Origin: Gelidibacter gilvus | Lineage (GTDB): Bacteria; Bacteroidota; Bacteroidia; Flavobacteriales; Flavobacteriaceae | Length of the DNA: 64,000 nt | Direction: 5' to 3' | NCBI RefSeq assembly: GCF_004115975.1 | Contig: NZ_SDDZ01000003.1 | Location: 124,001-188,000 of the forward strand | In this document: in pieces, positions 7,655 to 16,847 of the stretch | Position numbering within the stretch: position 1 is the first letter of the stretch | Layout: each line of letters starts with the position of its first letter | Program-made: the position numbers and the translations under genes | Notes under the pieces: model-generated | What the model was told of the DNA's origin: nothing | Seen by the model: the letters and a program-made list of their open reading frames with translations, nothing else | Databases searched by the model: none

Positions 7655-9283
7655 TTACATCATTCCTGGCATTCCACCGCCACCCATTGGCATTGAATTA
7701 CCTTCTTCTTTGACATCTACCAATGCACATTCTGTAGTAAGGATCATTCCAGCAACTGAAGCTGCATTTTCCAATGCGATACGTGTTACTTTCTTAGGAT
7801 CAATAATTCCAGCTTTCAGCATGTCTACATAAGTTTCTGTTTTAGCATCAAAACCGAAGTCTTTCTTGCCTTCCATAACTTTTGCAACCACAACACTACC
7901 TTCGCCACCAGCGTTTTCAACAATGGTACGTAAAGGTGCTTCAATGGCACGCGCTACAATTTGAACACCTGTAGTTTCATCCAAGTTTGCGGTAGTCAGT
8001 TTCTCCAATACTGCTTTTGCTCTTACAAGGGCAACACCACCACCGGCTACAATACCTTCTTCAACAGCAGCTCTCGTTGCATGTAAAGCATCATCAACAC
8101 GGTCTTTTTTCTCTTTCATTTCAACTTCACTTGCAGCACCTACATAAAGTACAGCAACACCGCCAGCTAATTTAGCCAAACGCTCTTGAAGTTTCTCTTT
8201 GTCATAATCAGACGTTGTCGTCTCAATTTGCGCTTTTATTTGGCTAACGCGAGCTTTAATATCTTCAGCTTTTCCTGAGCCATTTACAATGGTCGTATTA
8301 TCTTTATCGATAGTAATGGTTTCTGCAGAACCTAACATGGTTAAGTCAGCATTTTCAAGAGAGAAACCTCTTTCTTCTGAAATCACCACACCACCAGTTA
8401 AGATAGCAATATCTTCTAACATTGCTTTACGTCTGTCACCAAAACCTGGAGCTTTAACGGCAGCAATTTTTAATCCACCACGTAATTTGTTTACTACTAA
8501 AGTAGCTAAGGCTTGACCCTCAACGTCTTCAGCAATAATCAATAATGGACGACCAGATTGTGCTACTGGCTCCAAAATTGGAAGGATCTCTTGAAGATTT
8601 GAAATCTTTTTATCAAATAATAAAACATAAGGATTTTCTAAATCGGCAATCATTTTGTCAGCATCCGTAACAAAATAAGGAGAGAGGTAACCTCTGTCAA
8701 ACTGCATGCCTTCAACAACATCTACATAAGTTTCCAGTCCTTTAGCTTCTTCAACAGTGATGACGCCTTCTTTGCCAACTTTATTGAACGCTTTAGCTAC
8801 CAATTCGCCAATAGTATCGTCGTTGTTAGCAGAAATAGAAGCTACTTGCTTGATCATTTCTGATGAATTGCCTACTTGCTTGGTTTGTTTTTCAAGATCT
8901 GCAACAATAGCGGCAACCGCTTTGTCAATACCACGTTTCAAATCCATAGGATTTGCACCTGCAGCAACGTTTCTCAATCCTTCTTTGACGATGGCTTGTG
9001 CCAAAACGGTAGCTGTTGTAGTACCATCACCTGCTAAATCATTGGTTCTAGAAGCAACTTCCTTTACCATTTGCGCACCCATGTTTTCGAGAGCGTCTTC
9101 TAATTCTATTTCTTTTGCAACGGTTACGCCATCCTTGGTCACTTGAGGTGCGCCAAAAGATTTGCCAATAATAACGTTACGTCCTTTAGGCCCTAAAGTT
9201 ACTTTTACTGCGTTTGCCAATGCATCCACCCCACGTCTAATTCCGTCGCGAGCTTCAATATCAAATAATATGTGTTTTGCCAT
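7655..9283 (-). CDS. groEL: Chaperonin GroEL (Hsp60)
   Basis: A 542-residue chaperonin of normal length. It keeps the N-terminal nucleotide-binding elements ([44 protein letters not shown] with the catalytic Asp), the apical domain around residues 190-375, and ends with the Gly/Met-rich tail [13 protein letters not shown] style. With GroES it forms the ATP-driven protein-folding chamber of the cytosol. It lies downstream of groES in the same direction, with a REPIN-like inverted palindrome pair in the 102-base gap. I see no CIRCE element, so heat-shock control is probably by another route. Confidence 0.99.
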   Translation of the reverse strand: MAKHILFDIEARDGIRRGVDALANAVKVTLGPKGRNVIIGKSFGAPQVTKDGVTVAKEIELEDALENMGAQMVKEVASRTNDLAGDGTTTATVLAQAIVKEGLRNVAAGANPMDLKRGIDKAVAAIVADLEKQTKQVGNSSEMIKQVASISANNDDTIGELVAKAFNKVGKEGVITVEEAKGLETYVDVVEGMQFDRGYLSPYFVTDADKMIADLENPYVLLFDKKISNLQEILPILEPVAQSGRPLLIIAEDVEGQALATLVVNKLRGGLKIAAVKAPGFGDRRKAMLEDIAILTGGVVISEERGFSLENADLTMLGSAETITIDKDNTTIVNGSGKAEDIKARVSQIKAQIETTTSDYDKEKLQERLAKLAGGVAVLYVGAASEVEMKEKKDRVDDALHATRAAVEEGIVAGGGVALVRAKAVLEKLTTANLDETTGVQIVARAIEAPLRTIVENAGGEGSVVVAKVMEGKKDFGFDAKTETYVDMLKAGIIDPKKVTRIALENAASVAGMILTTECALVDVKEEGNSMPMGGGGMPGMM

Positions 9284-9301
9284 AATGAAAAATTTTATTT
9301 T

Positions 9302-9378
9302 GTCATTCCCACGAAGGTGGGAATCTTTGGATTTGTATAGATTAATGTTAATGAGATTTCCGCCTTCGCGGAAATGAC
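9302..9378. repeat. REPIN-like pair of inverted palindromes between groES and groEL
   Basis: Two palindromes, ATTCCCACGAAGGTGGGAAT (9305-9324) and ATTTCCGCCTTCGCGGAAAT (9356-9375), are arranged head to head inside a larger frame that begins GTCATT and ends AATGAC. The arms differ from the consensus but each remains self-complementary, so stems covary. This is the layout of a REP doublet (REPIN). In the groES-groEL transcript it would form adjacent hairpins. Confidence 0.75.
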
Positions 9379-9385
9379 TTAATTT

Positions 9386-9661
9386 TTAGATGATCGCAAG
9401 AACATCACTTTCACGCATGATCAAGTAATCTTTGCCTTCAAGTTTTAGTTCCGTTCCTGCATATTTTCCGTAAAGAACGGTTTCACCAACTTTTACAGTC
9501 ATTGGATTTTTTTTGGTACCTGCACCAACGGCAACAACTTTACCTTTTTGAGGTTTTTCTTTCGCGTTGTCTGGAATAATAATTCCTGAAGCAGTTTTCG
9601 TTTCAGCTTCTACTGGTTCAATAAGAACACGGTCTGCCAATGGCTTAATGTTTAATCCCAT
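9386..9661 (-). CDS. groES: Co-chaperonin GroES (Hsp10)
   Basis: A 91-residue co-chaperonin with all family hallmarks: [16 protein letters not shown] at the start, the mobile loop [17 protein letters not shown] (about residues 22-38), GKVVAVGAG and the closing [14 protein letters not shown]. It forms the heptameric lid of GroEL. It is the first gene of the groES-groEL unit, 173 bases downstream of secG; a secG terminator and a small palindrome lie in that gap, so groESL probably has its own promoter. Confidence 0.99.
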   Translation of the reverse strand: MGLNIKPLADRVLIEPVEAETKTASGIIIPDNAKEKPQKGKVVAVGAGTKKNPMTVKVGETVLYGKYAGTELKLEGKDYLIMRESDVLAII

Positions 9662-9681
9662 AGTTGTATGTTTTTGTTTTA

Positions 9682-9699
9682 GTCATGCCGAAGCATGAC
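9682..9699. repeat. Short palindrome upstream of groES
   Basis: GTCATGCCGAAGCATGAC is a 7-base perfect stem with a CGAA loop, 20 bases upstream of the groES start codon. It shares GTCAT and GAAG features with the REP-like family and would sit in the 5' leader of groES if transcription starts above it. Confidence 0.6.
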
Positions 9700-9782
9700 G
9701 GGTTAATTGAATTTGTTTAATGAAATTAGATAGTTGCGAAAAATGTGCCACGGGTAGTTAACTGACAAAGTTTCAGTAACAA

Positions 9783-9812
9783 AAAAATGCCAACAAATTT
9801 TGTTGGCATTTT
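9783..9812 (-). terminator. Rho-independent terminator of secG
   Basis: AAAAATGCCAACAAA and TTTGTTGGCATTTT form a perfect stem with flanking A and T runs, 23 bases beyond the secG stop on the minus strand. It separates the secG operon from groESL. Confidence 0.88.
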
Positions 9813-9834
9813 GATTATTTGAAATTGAACTGTT

Positions 9835-10185
9835 TTAGTTGTTCGTTGTGTCAAGTGGCGTAACCGCATTATCTGTAGCAGGTTTTGTTGGTGCAGGAAT
9901 ACTTGTTGCTGCATCAACGTCCAAAGCTTTAGATTCTGTTGTACCAGTAGCACCATCTATAGCAATATTTGATACTAAGATCAATGCCAATAGCACAGTT
10001 GCTAAAATCCAGGTGCTTTTATCTAAAAAGTCTGTTGTTTTTTTAACACCACCTAATTGTTGTGTGCCTCCGCCACCAAATGATGAAGACAATCCGCCTC
10101 CTTTTGGGTTTTGTACCATGATGACAACCACCAATAAGAAAGAAACGATGATGATAAGAACTAAAAATATTGTAAAAGTACTCAT
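9835..10185 (-). CDS. secG: Preprotein translocase subunit SecG
   Basis: A 116-residue SecG with the usual two helices: residues 3-23 and about 52-72, with the conserved loop MVQNPKGGGLSSSFGGG between them. The low-complexity Ala/Thr/Pro tail beyond residue 75 is variable, as usual. SecG joins SecY and SecE in the inner-membrane export channel. It is separated by only three bases from the upstream TPR gene and is the last gene of the miaB-to-secG run. Confidence 0.95.
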   Translation of the reverse strand: MSTFTIFLVLIIIVSFLLVVVIMVQNPKGGGLSSSFGGGGTQQLGGVKKTTDFLDKSTWILATVLLALILVSNIAIDGATGTTESKALDVDAATSIPAPTKPATDNAVTPLDTTNN

Positions 10186-10188
10186 GTG

Positions 10189-11139
10189 CTATTTGGTATT
10201 ATTTTCTTGTAATTGTTTTACCGCTTTTATTTGGTCTGCAAAGAAACCACTTTTTTCTGGATATTTCAAAATTAAAATTTTATAAGATTGAATTGCTTTC
10301 TCATAATTTTTCTGTTCTAAATAAATACGAGCCAAGGTCTCTGTCATCAGGCTGTCACTCTGAACTAACTTGGTTTGTGCCAGATTAATCGAAGGAGCAG
10401 CCTGTTTAATAGGAGAGATCTTTGGATTGGCAGTGATAAACTTGTCTATTAAATCAAAATTTCTTTCGAGTGCAGATTCTGGTTTTTGCTTCTTACTAGG
10501 CGCTTGGGATTGCGTTTCTGGTTTTGTGATTGTTTCTTCAGGCGTTCTTTCAATAGGCTTGAAACTGGTCATTTTTAACCACTGCGTAAATGAATGAGTT
10601 TCGCTTCTATCAAATTCTAAAGGTTTACCAATATTCAATTGCTCTTCAGGCGATGGTTGAATGTTCTGGACATCCACATCAATGATAGGAACTGTTGTTT
10701 CCAATTTAGGTACGGTCTGAAACGGTGTTTTTTGCTGAAATAATTCAGGATCCAATACGCCTTCACTGTCTTTAATATGTTGTTTTAGGGCGTCATCAAT
10801 CAATACGCTTTTATTCACAGAAATATCATCGGCATCTTTAACTTCAATGCCTTTAAGGAGTTCTGTGTTTTGTTTGATCAGTTTTGAAATTTCGTTTTGG
10901 TTGAACTCCTCCGAAGTTATAAAATCAAATAAAACACTTCGGTCAGTTGTGTAGGCTGCAGTAATTCTAAGCTCTTGATTGTATTTAAAACTTTCCTTAG
11001 ATTTTAAACCTTTTAAATGCAAGGCTCTTGCAGGCTGGAAATAAGGATAATGTGCAACAATCTCACCTACGGTTGTGGTTTGAGAAGCGGTCAATTGCTC
11101 CGGGTGGGTGAGAAGATATGTAAATTCCTGTTTGTTCAC
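10189..11139 (-). CDS. TPR-containing protein of unknown function
   Basis: A 316-residue soluble protein without a signal peptide. The first 100 residues hold a conserved N-terminal domain (TYLLTHPEQLT, HYPYFQPARALHLKGLK), the middle is Pro/Thr/Glu-rich and probably disordered, and the end (about 262-305) forms one tetratricopeptide-like helical pair (LARIYLEQKNYEKAIQSY). It is always found between lptE and secG in related flavobacteria, so it may link to envelope assembly, but no function is known. Confidence 0.8.
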   Translation of the reverse strand: MNKQEFTYLLTHPEQLTASQTTTVGEIVAHYPYFQPARALHLKGLKSKESFKYNQELRITAAYTTDRSVLFDFITSEEFNQNEISKLIKQNTELLKGIEVKDADDISVNKSVLIDDALKQHIKDSEGVLDPELFQQKTPFQTVPKLETTVPIIDVDVQNIQPSPEEQLNIGKPLEFDRSETHSFTQWLKMTSFKPIERTPEETITKPETQSQAPSKKQKPESALERNFDLIDKFITANPKISPIKQAAPSINLAQTKLVQSDSLMTETLARIYLEQKNYEKAIQSYKILILKYPEKSGFFADQIKAVKQLQENNTK

Positions 11140-11148
11140 GTTATATAA

Positions 11149-11655
11149 TTACCATTTGCCAAGCGTGGCATTTAAAATATCTTGTGTAATTCTTTCAAAA
11201 ATCTCAGCGATCGCGGCGTCTTTTTGTGCGCCAACCAGTTGTGCTTGCCCTGGGTAATCATAAAAGAATGAAAACTGCTGATTCAAATCATCATCAGGAT
11301 TATTTTTGTCGTAAAAACGCAGTCTTACACCAATGGTCAAACGGTTTTGGGCAGCGGTATTATCGGCGGTGGCTGTTGTTGGAGAAATACGGTATTCTGT
11401 TATTTCACCTTCATAAGTGATGTCTCCACCAGAAGTCACCAATTGTAAACTGGTTTGATTCTGAATTAAATCGGCCAATGAATTTGTAAAGGTGCGTTCT
11501 AACCCTGGTTCTATTAAGGGTGCATCATTTTGAAAATAATTAACCTGATAGGTTGTGGTTCCTGCGGGTAATGAGATTCCCGTAAATGAATAATATCCAC
11601 AGCCAGAAAACAGGCCAATACTAAAAATGAGGACTAAAATTTTAAACTTTCTCAC
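11149..11655 (-). CDS. lptE: LPS assembly lipoprotein LptE
   Basis: A 168-residue outer-membrane lipoprotein. A signal peptide with lipobox LFSGC puts the lipidated Cys at residue 19. The body follows the LptE pattern: YSFTGISLPAG, NYFQNDAPLIEPGLERTFTN, an LQLV strand, the YRISPTTATADNTAAQNRLTI segment and a C-terminal helix AAIAEIFERITQDILNATL. LptE plugs the LptD barrel during lipopolysaccharide insertion. Spacing to its neighbours is 9 and 26 bases, so it is cotranscribed with the sigma-54 activator. Confidence 0.92.
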   Translation of the reverse strand: MRKFKILVLIFSIGLFSGCGYYSFTGISLPAGTTTYQVNYFQNDAPLIEPGLERTFTNSLADLIQNQTSLQLVTSGGDITYEGEITEYRISPTTATADNTAAQNRLTIGVRLRFYDKNNPDDDLNQQFSFFYDYPGQAQLVGAQKDAAIAEIFERITQDILNATLGKW

Positions 11656-11681
11656 GTATGCTTTTGTTGAATAAAATTGGA

Positions 11682-12947
11682 TTATAAATCGAATTGTTTG
11701 ATTTTTCTATATAAGGTACGCTCGCTAATGCCAAGTTCAGCGGCTGCCAATTTACGTTTTCCTTGATGACGTTCCAATGACTTTTTAATCAATTCCAGCT
11801 CCTTGTCGTGTAAAGATAATGTTTCTTCCTCTTCAACTTCTTCGGCAAAATGATACTTATCATTTGATTCATCAATGGCATCTGATAGCTGACTCATTTT
11901 TTCAGGAATGGAAAGCACTTCCATATCCTCAATTGTGTCTTCGTAATCTTCTGCTTCTTCATCGCCATAAATCTTTTGAATCAAGCCCTCATTTTTCTTT
12001 TGCACCTCATGGGCATTCTCATTTTTCATAAGTTCCATAGTGAGTTTCTTCAAGTCGTTCAAATCACTCTTCATATCAAATAATACTTTGTAGAGAATTT
12101 CGCGCTCACTGCTGAAATCGCTCTCACTTTTTGAGGTTCTGATGACTGCAGGAAGATTGTCTCCTTGACTAGGCAAATATCCTTTTAAGGTTGCGGCACT
12201 AATGGTTCTGGTATGTTCTAAAACTGAAATTTGCTCAGCCGCATTGCGCAACTGCCTAATATTTCCATTCCATCTATGTTTCACTAGGACCTCTACGGCA
12301 TCATCCGTTAATTTAATGGTTGGCATCTTATATTTAAGTGCAAAATCACTAGCGAATTTTCGAAACAATAAATGAATGTCCTCCTTTCGCTCACGTAAAG
12401 GAGGCAAATGGATGTCTATGGTACTCAATCTATAGTAAAGGTCTTCACGAAATTTTTCTTTTTTGATTGCTTCAAACATATTGACGTTGGTTGCAGCTAC
12501 AATCCTGACATCTGTTTTTTGAACCTTACTGGAGCCTACTTTTATGAATTCGCCATTCTCTAATACCCGGAGTAAACGGACTTGCGTGGTCAATGGAAGT
12601 TCGCCTACTTCATCCAAAAAGATAGTACCGCCATCGGCCACTTCAAAATAGCCTTCACGGGTGTTTGTTGCTCCTGTAAAAGCACCTTTTTCATGACCAA
12701 AAAGCTCACTGTCTATGGTGCCTTCAGGTATCGCTCCACAGTTGACTGCAATGTACTTACCATGTTTACGATGTGATAATTGATGTATGATTTTAGGAAT
12801 GCTCTCCTTACCAACGCCACTTTCTCCAGTGACCAACACTGAAATATCCGTTGGCGCAACCTGAATTGCTTTTTCTATGGATCGGTTGAGTTTTGGGTCA
12901 TTCCCAATAATTCCAAAACGTTGTTTTATAGCTTGAATTGATTCCAT
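11682..12947 (-). CDS. Sigma-54-dependent transcriptional activator (AAA+ domain, no receiver)
   Basis: A 421-residue bacterial enhancer-binding protein. The AAA+ domain starts almost at the N-terminus: Walker A GESGVGKE (41-48), the sigma-54-contacting GAFTGA loop (88-93), Walker B TIFLDEVGE (108-116) and the arginine fingers near LREDL/PPLRERKED. A Glu-rich linker (about 300-380) leads to a Fis-type helix-turn-helix (about 395-420, LAAAELGISERTLYRKI). There is no receiver, PAS or GAF domain, so its signal input is unclear. It lies between miaB and lptE. Confidence 0.93.
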   Translation of the reverse strand: MESIQAIKQRFGIIGNDPKLNRSIEKAIQVAPTDISVLVTGESGVGKESIPKIIHQLSHRKHGKYIAVNCGAIPEGTIDSELFGHEKGAFTGATNTREGYFEVADGGTIFLDEVGELPLTTQVRLLRVLENGEFIKVGSSKVQKTDVRIVAATNVNMFEAIKKEKFREDLYYRLSTIDIHLPPLRERKEDIHLLFRKFASDFALKYKMPTIKLTDDAVEVLVKHRWNGNIRQLRNAAEQISVLEHTRTISAATLKGYLPSQGDNLPAVIRTSKSESDFSSEREILYKVLFDMKSDLNDLKKLTMELMKNENAHEVQKKNEGLIQKIYGDEEAEDYEDTIEDMEVLSIPEKMSQLSDAIDESNDKYHFAEEVEEEETLSLHDKELELIKKSLERHQGKRKLAAAELGISERTLYRKIKQFDL

Positions 12948-13018
12948 TTGAAATTTAAGAGTTATGAATTAAGAAAGTGAAATTTTGTTGCATGGCTACA
13001 TATGAAAGGCTCACCCTA

Positions 13019-14461
13019 TTAGTTGGTCGCATAATCAATGGCTTCCCCAATCAATGTGGCACTGGTACAATCTGTAATAGTGACATTTACCAAATCGCCA
13101 ATTTTATAATGTTCTTTGGGGAAAACGGCCACAACATTTTGTGAGGTCCTTCCGGACCATTCGTTATCAGATTTTTTTGACTCGCGTTCTATCAAAACTT
13201 CCACAGTGGTATTCAAATAAGCTTTGGTCCTGAATTCGCTATGTTGTCTTTGCAATTGCACAATATCATCCAAACGTCGTTTTTTGACCTCTTCCGGAAC
13301 ATCATCTTCCATTTTGCGTTCTGCTAAAGTGCCTGGACGTTCTGAATAGGTAAACATATATCCGAAATTATATTTTACATATTCCATTAAACTTAGGGTG
13401 TCCTGATGATCCTCCTCGGTTTCTGAAGGAAATCCTGATATCATATCTTGAGAAATTGAGCAGGTAGGAAGGATGCGTCTAATATTGTCGATGAGCTCAA
13501 AATATTCTTCACGGGTGTGCAATCGATTCATTTCCTTTAAAATCCGATTGCTGCCACTTTGAACTGGTAAATGAATATGGTCACAAATATTTTTATACTT
13601 CGCCATGGTTTCAATCACATCCAAGGTTAGATCTTGTGGGTTGGATGTTGAGAAGCGTATGCGCATTTTGGGTTGCGCTTTCGCACATAATTCCAATAAA
13701 TTAGAAAAACTGACAGCTGTTGCTTTCTGAATGTCGCTAGCTTTTTCGAAATCTTTCTTCAATCCACCGCCATACCATAAATAGCTATCCACGTTTTGGC
13801 CCAACAAGGTGATTTCTTTATAACCTTTGCTCCAAAGATCATTGACTTCTTCTAAAATACTTTGTGGATCACGACTGCGTTCTCGTCCGCGGGTAAATGG
13901 CACCACACAAAATGTACACATATTATCGCACCCACGAGTGATGGAAACATACGCAGAAACACCATTGCTATTTAATCTTACCGGTGAAATATCACCATAG
14001 GTTTCATCTTTACTTAAAAGCACGTTGATGGCATCTCGGCCATCTTCAACTTCTGCCAATAAGTTGGGAAGGTCTTTATAGGCGTCAGGACCAACAACCA
14101 GATCCACAATTTTTTCTTCTTCAAGTAATTTGCTTTTCAGGCGTTCTGCCATACAACCTAAAACACCAACTTTCATTTTTGGATTGATACGCTTTACGGC
14201 ATTGTATTTTTCCAGTCTTTTACGAACCGTCTGTTCAGCTTTGTCTCTAATAGAACAGGTGTTTACCAGAACCAGATCAGCATCTTCTAACTTTTGCGTT
14301 GTATTATAACCTTCCTTAAGCAGGATAGCGGCAACAATTTCACTGTCACTAAAATTCATGGCGCAGCCATAACTTTCAATGAAAAGTTTACGGGTATTCT
14401 CTTTTTTTTGTTCGAGTACAAGACTTTTTCCTTGCAGGCTTTCGTCAATTATTTTCTCCAT
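13019..14461 (-). CDS. miaB: tRNA-2-methylthio-N6-dimethylallyladenosine synthase MiaB
   Basis: A 480-residue radical-SAM methylthiotransferase. The UPF0004 domain supplies Cys33 (YGCAMN), Cys69 (NTCSIR) and Cys103 (LGCMAE) for the auxiliary cluster. The radical-SAM motif CDNMCTFC gives Cys178, Cys182 and Cys185, followed by [14 protein letters not shown] domain closes the protein (about 405-475). It converts i6A37 to ms2i6A37 in tRNAs reading UNN codons. It is first in the minus-strand run miaB, activator, lptE, TPR, secG. Confidence 0.98.
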   Translation of the reverse strand: MEKIIDESLQGKSLVLEQKKENTRKLFIESYGCAMNFSDSEIVAAILLKEGYNTTQKLEDADLVLVNTCSIRDKAEQTVRKRLEKYNAVKRINPKMKVGVLGCMAERLKSKLLEEEKIVDLVVGPDAYKDLPNLLAEVEDGRDAINVLLSKDETYGDISPVRLNSNGVSAYVSITRGCDNMCTFCVVPFTRGRERSRDPQSILEEVNDLWSKGYKEITLLGQNVDSYLWYGGGLKKDFEKASDIQKATAVSFSNLLELCAKAQPKMRIRFSTSNPQDLTLDVIETMAKYKNICDHIHLPVQSGSNRILKEMNRLHTREEYFELIDNIRRILPTCSISQDMISGFPSETEEDHQDTLSLMEYVKYNFGYMFTYSERPGTLAERKMEDDVPEEVKKRRLDDIVQLQRQHSEFRTKAYLNTTVEVLIERESKKSDNEWSGRTSQNVVAVFPKEHYKIGDLVNVTITDCTSATLIGEAIDYATN

Positions 14462-14625
14462 GAGTATCTTGAAACGTCTGTTGTTGGGTTTTTGTCTATG
14501 TAAAAAGACAGCTGCAAAGATAAGATTATTTTAATGATTGTGACAAAGTGACAGTGTATAAAAATGTTTTGATTATGTTAAAAAATTATGGTTTCTTTGA
14601 TTTTAATCAACTAAAGATTTAAGAA

Positions 14626-15408
14626 ATGACAGCATCAGAATTTCAGTCGAAAGTAGCCAATGCAAAGGATTTGGATTTTGGAACTATTTTCAGCCAATCT
14701 ATTGAACTGTTTAAAAAGAGTTGGCTTCAAGGTTTTTTGATGCAATTGTTTGTGTTTATTTTAATTTTGCCTTTTATGATCATATTATATGTGCCATTTG
14801 TTCTCATGGTCATGAATCAAGCAGAATCGGGATCTATGGATCCGAATGCCATGGACGGACTTTTTGCTGGATTTTCTATGATCTACATGCTTCTCTTTTT
14901 AGTTGGTGTTTTGGTTATCGCGGCCATTCAAATGGCACTTAATGCTGCTTTCTATAGAATTTTAAGAAGCTTGGATGAAGGTCGTGAAGTAAAAACTTCT
15001 GATTTGTTTTATTTCATGAAAGGCCAGTATTTTGGTAAAATTGTGTTGTTAATGCTGGTTGTTGTTTTAATAGCCATCCCTGCCGCTTTATTCTTCTACT
15101 TACCTTTGATTTATGTGATGGTGCCACTATCCTTCTTTTCGATAATTTTTGCATTTAATCCGGAATGGTCCATCGGCGACATCGTTAGTTCCGGCTTTAG
15201 ATTGGGAAATAAAAAGTGGTTGTTGACTTTTGGCTTGTTTGTGATTTCCTATGCCGCAATCATGGTTTTAAGTTTTGTAACCTGCGGACTTGGAGGTTTG
15301 TTTTTAGCACCATTCATGTTTCATCCTATTTATTTTATTTATAAGGGCGCGATTGGATTTGATGATTTGAGTGAGTTAGATAGAATAGGTGAGAGAGAGT
15401 TCTTTTAA
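14626..15408 (+). CDS. Polytopic membrane protein of unknown function
   Basis: A 260-residue inner-membrane protein with a short cytosolic start and about six hydrophobic helices (near residues 36-60, 85-112, 137-160, 163-182, 198-222 and 225-243). The repeated layout of paired helices resembles proteins sometimes labelled DUF975-like or glycerophosphoryl-diesterase membrane domains. No catalytic motif is visible. It stands alone, divergent from miaB, 48 bases ahead of the lipoprotein gene and perhaps cotranscribed with it. Confidence 0.78.
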   Translation: MTASEFQSKVANAKDLDFGTIFSQSIELFKKSWLQGFLMQLFVFILILPFMIILYVPFVLMVMNQAESGSMDPNAMDGLFAGFSMIYMLLFLVGVLVIAAIQMALNAAFYRILRSLDEGREVKTSDLFYFMKGQYFGKIVLLMLVVVLIAIPAALFFYLPLIYVMVPLSFFSIIFAFNPEWSIGDIVSSGFRLGNKKWLLTFGLFVISYAAIMVLSFVTCGLGGLFLAPFMFHPIYFIYKGAIGFDDLSELDRIGEREFF

Positions 15409-15456
15409 CGCAACCTTTCTAAAGGTTTTGCATCTACTCTATAAAAACCATCAACT

Positions 15457-16698
15457 ATGAAACAGCTACTTCTTGTTTTCGCCTTTGTTTGTCTTTGGTC
15501 ATGTCAAGATGATGACAATGACTATGAAATGATCAATGTTGCCATTCCCGAGATGATGTCCAAAACTGAATTTAGAAATTCAGTCGAGATACAATCGGCA
15601 AAGCCAATAGTTGAAGCGGGTAAAATTTATGCCTATGACGATTATATCTTTATTTCTGATAAAGATATCGGGATCCATGTCATTGATAATTCAAATCCAA
15701 AAGCACCTCAAACCATTTCATATTTGAAAATTCCAGGTAATGAGGATATGTCCATCAAGAATAATTATCTCTACGCTGACAGTGCCACGGATTTACTTGT
15801 TTTTGATCTTTCAAATATTGCGAGCATTAAATTTATTGAACGCCTAGAAGATGTGTTTTCAGTTTATGATTACGGAATTCCCAATGAAGCTGAATATGTT
15901 GACTTCAATAATTATGACTTTGATAATAATATTGTGGTAGGCTGGAAAATTGTACAAGAACGCCGAGAAATTACTCGCAACAATGAATTGGTTTTTAATG
16001 ATGCTGCTTTTTCAAATTCAAATTTAGCTTCCTCTGAAAGTTCCAATGTAGGAGTAGGAGGCTCATTGGCACGTTTTCAGATTGTTCAAGATTATTTATA
16101 TACAGTGGGCTCATACAATATGTCAATTTTTAACATCTCTCAGTTGTCTACGCCCGTTTTGGAAACTGTACAACCTTCTGGATGGAACATAGAAACCATG
16201 TTTTATATAGACGGTTACCTTTATTTAGGTGGTACCAATGGTATGTATATCTACAGTATAGAAAATCCGGCTAGCCCGAGTTACGTGTCTCAATTTACCC
16301 ATTGGGAAAGCTGTGACCCTGTTGTTGTAGATGGTAATTACGCTTATCTTACTTTACGAGGCGGAAATGCCTGCGGACAATTGGAGAGTGTACTTGAAGT
16401 GATCGATATTTCTGATAAATCAAAGCCAACCTTATCTGCCAGACATGCTATGGATAATCCGTATGGTTTAGGTTTTAAGAATAACAGCCTGTTTGTTTGT
16501 GATGGCACTTCAGGATTAAAAGTGTTTGATAAAACCAACCCGTTAGCAATGCAGATAATACAGACTTTCACTGATGTTCACGCTAAAGATGTCATTCCTT
16601 TAAATAATAGTTTATTAATGATTGGTAACGGCGTCATGTATCAATATCAATATACCGATAACGAATTGCAACTGTTGAGTACCTATTCATTAAAGTAG
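15457..16698 (+). CDS. LVIVD-repeat lipoprotein (beta-propeller)
   Basis: A 413-residue exported protein with a lipobox LWSC (lipidated Cys16) followed by an acidic stretch DDDNDYE, which in Bacteroidota favours surface or outer-membrane placement. The body has repeated blades with signatures such as IHVIDNSNPKAPQTISY, LLVFDLSN, MSIFNISQLSTPVLE and LEVIDISDKSKPTLS, typical of LVIVD repeats that form a propeller. It has no known enzymatic role; binding or adhesion is possible. A terminator follows at 16717. Confidence 0.87.
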   Translation: MKQLLLVFAFVCLWSCQDDDNDYEMINVAIPEMMSKTEFRNSVEIQSAKPIVEAGKIYAYDDYIFISDKDIGIHVIDNSNPKAPQTISYLKIPGNEDMSIKNNYLYADSATDLLVFDLSNIASIKFIERLEDVFSVYDYGIPNEAEYVDFNNYDFDNNIVVGWKIVQERREITRNNELVFNDAAFSNSNLASSESSNVGVGGSLARFQIVQDYLYTVGSYNMSIFNISQLSTPVLETVQPSGWNIETMFYIDGYLYLGGTNGMYIYSIENPASPSYVSQFTHWESCDPVVVDGNYAYLTLRGGNACGQLESVLEVIDISDKSKPTLSARHAMDNPYGLGFKNNSLFVCDGTSGLKVFDKTNPLAMQIIQTFTDVHAKDVIPLNNSLLMIGNGVMYQYQYTDNELQLLSTYSLK

Positions 16699-16716
16699 AA
16701 AGCATAGTTATATTTT

Positions 16717-16744
16717 AAAAAGCCTGAATCTTCAGGCTTTTTTT
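16717..16744 (+). terminator. Rho-independent terminator after the LVIVD lipoprotein
   Basis: AAAAGCCTGAA and TTCAGGCTTTT pair perfectly around a TC turn, and a run of T follows. It lies 19 bases downstream of the stop codon. Confidence 0.92.
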
Positions 16745-16800
16745 GTTCGTTTACTTCTCGTTTAACAGCAGATAAATAGGGTTAAATTTTTTTAAGTAGG

Positions 16801-16828
16801 TTGAATAATTATTTTTCATATACATTTG
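16801..16828 (+). promoter_or_regulatory. Bacteroidota-type promoter of topA
   Basis: TTG at 16801-16803 and a perfect -7 box TACATTTG at 16821-16828 are 17 bases apart. The predicted start is about 16 bases ahead of the topA ATG at 16848. Confidence 0.75.
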
Positions 16829-16847
16829 TAGCCACAAAAAAATTAAT

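Noticed and set aside
8757-9146. 129-codon plus-strand open frame inside groEL
   Set aside because: It is antisense to the conserved groEL frame and shows only mirrored codon bias.
9662-9834. CIRCE heat-shock operator upstream of groES
   Set aside because: I looked for the TTAGCACTC-N9-GAGTGCTAA inverted repeat and did not find it; only a short unrelated palindrome is present.
9839-10285. 148-codon plus-strand open frame opposite secG
   Set aside because: It lies antisense to secG and the end of the TPR gene and has no recognisable domain; the secG frame is clearly the real one.
10412-10600. Short open frames opposite the TPR gene
   Set aside because: They have no start signals or family motifs and overlap a good gene.
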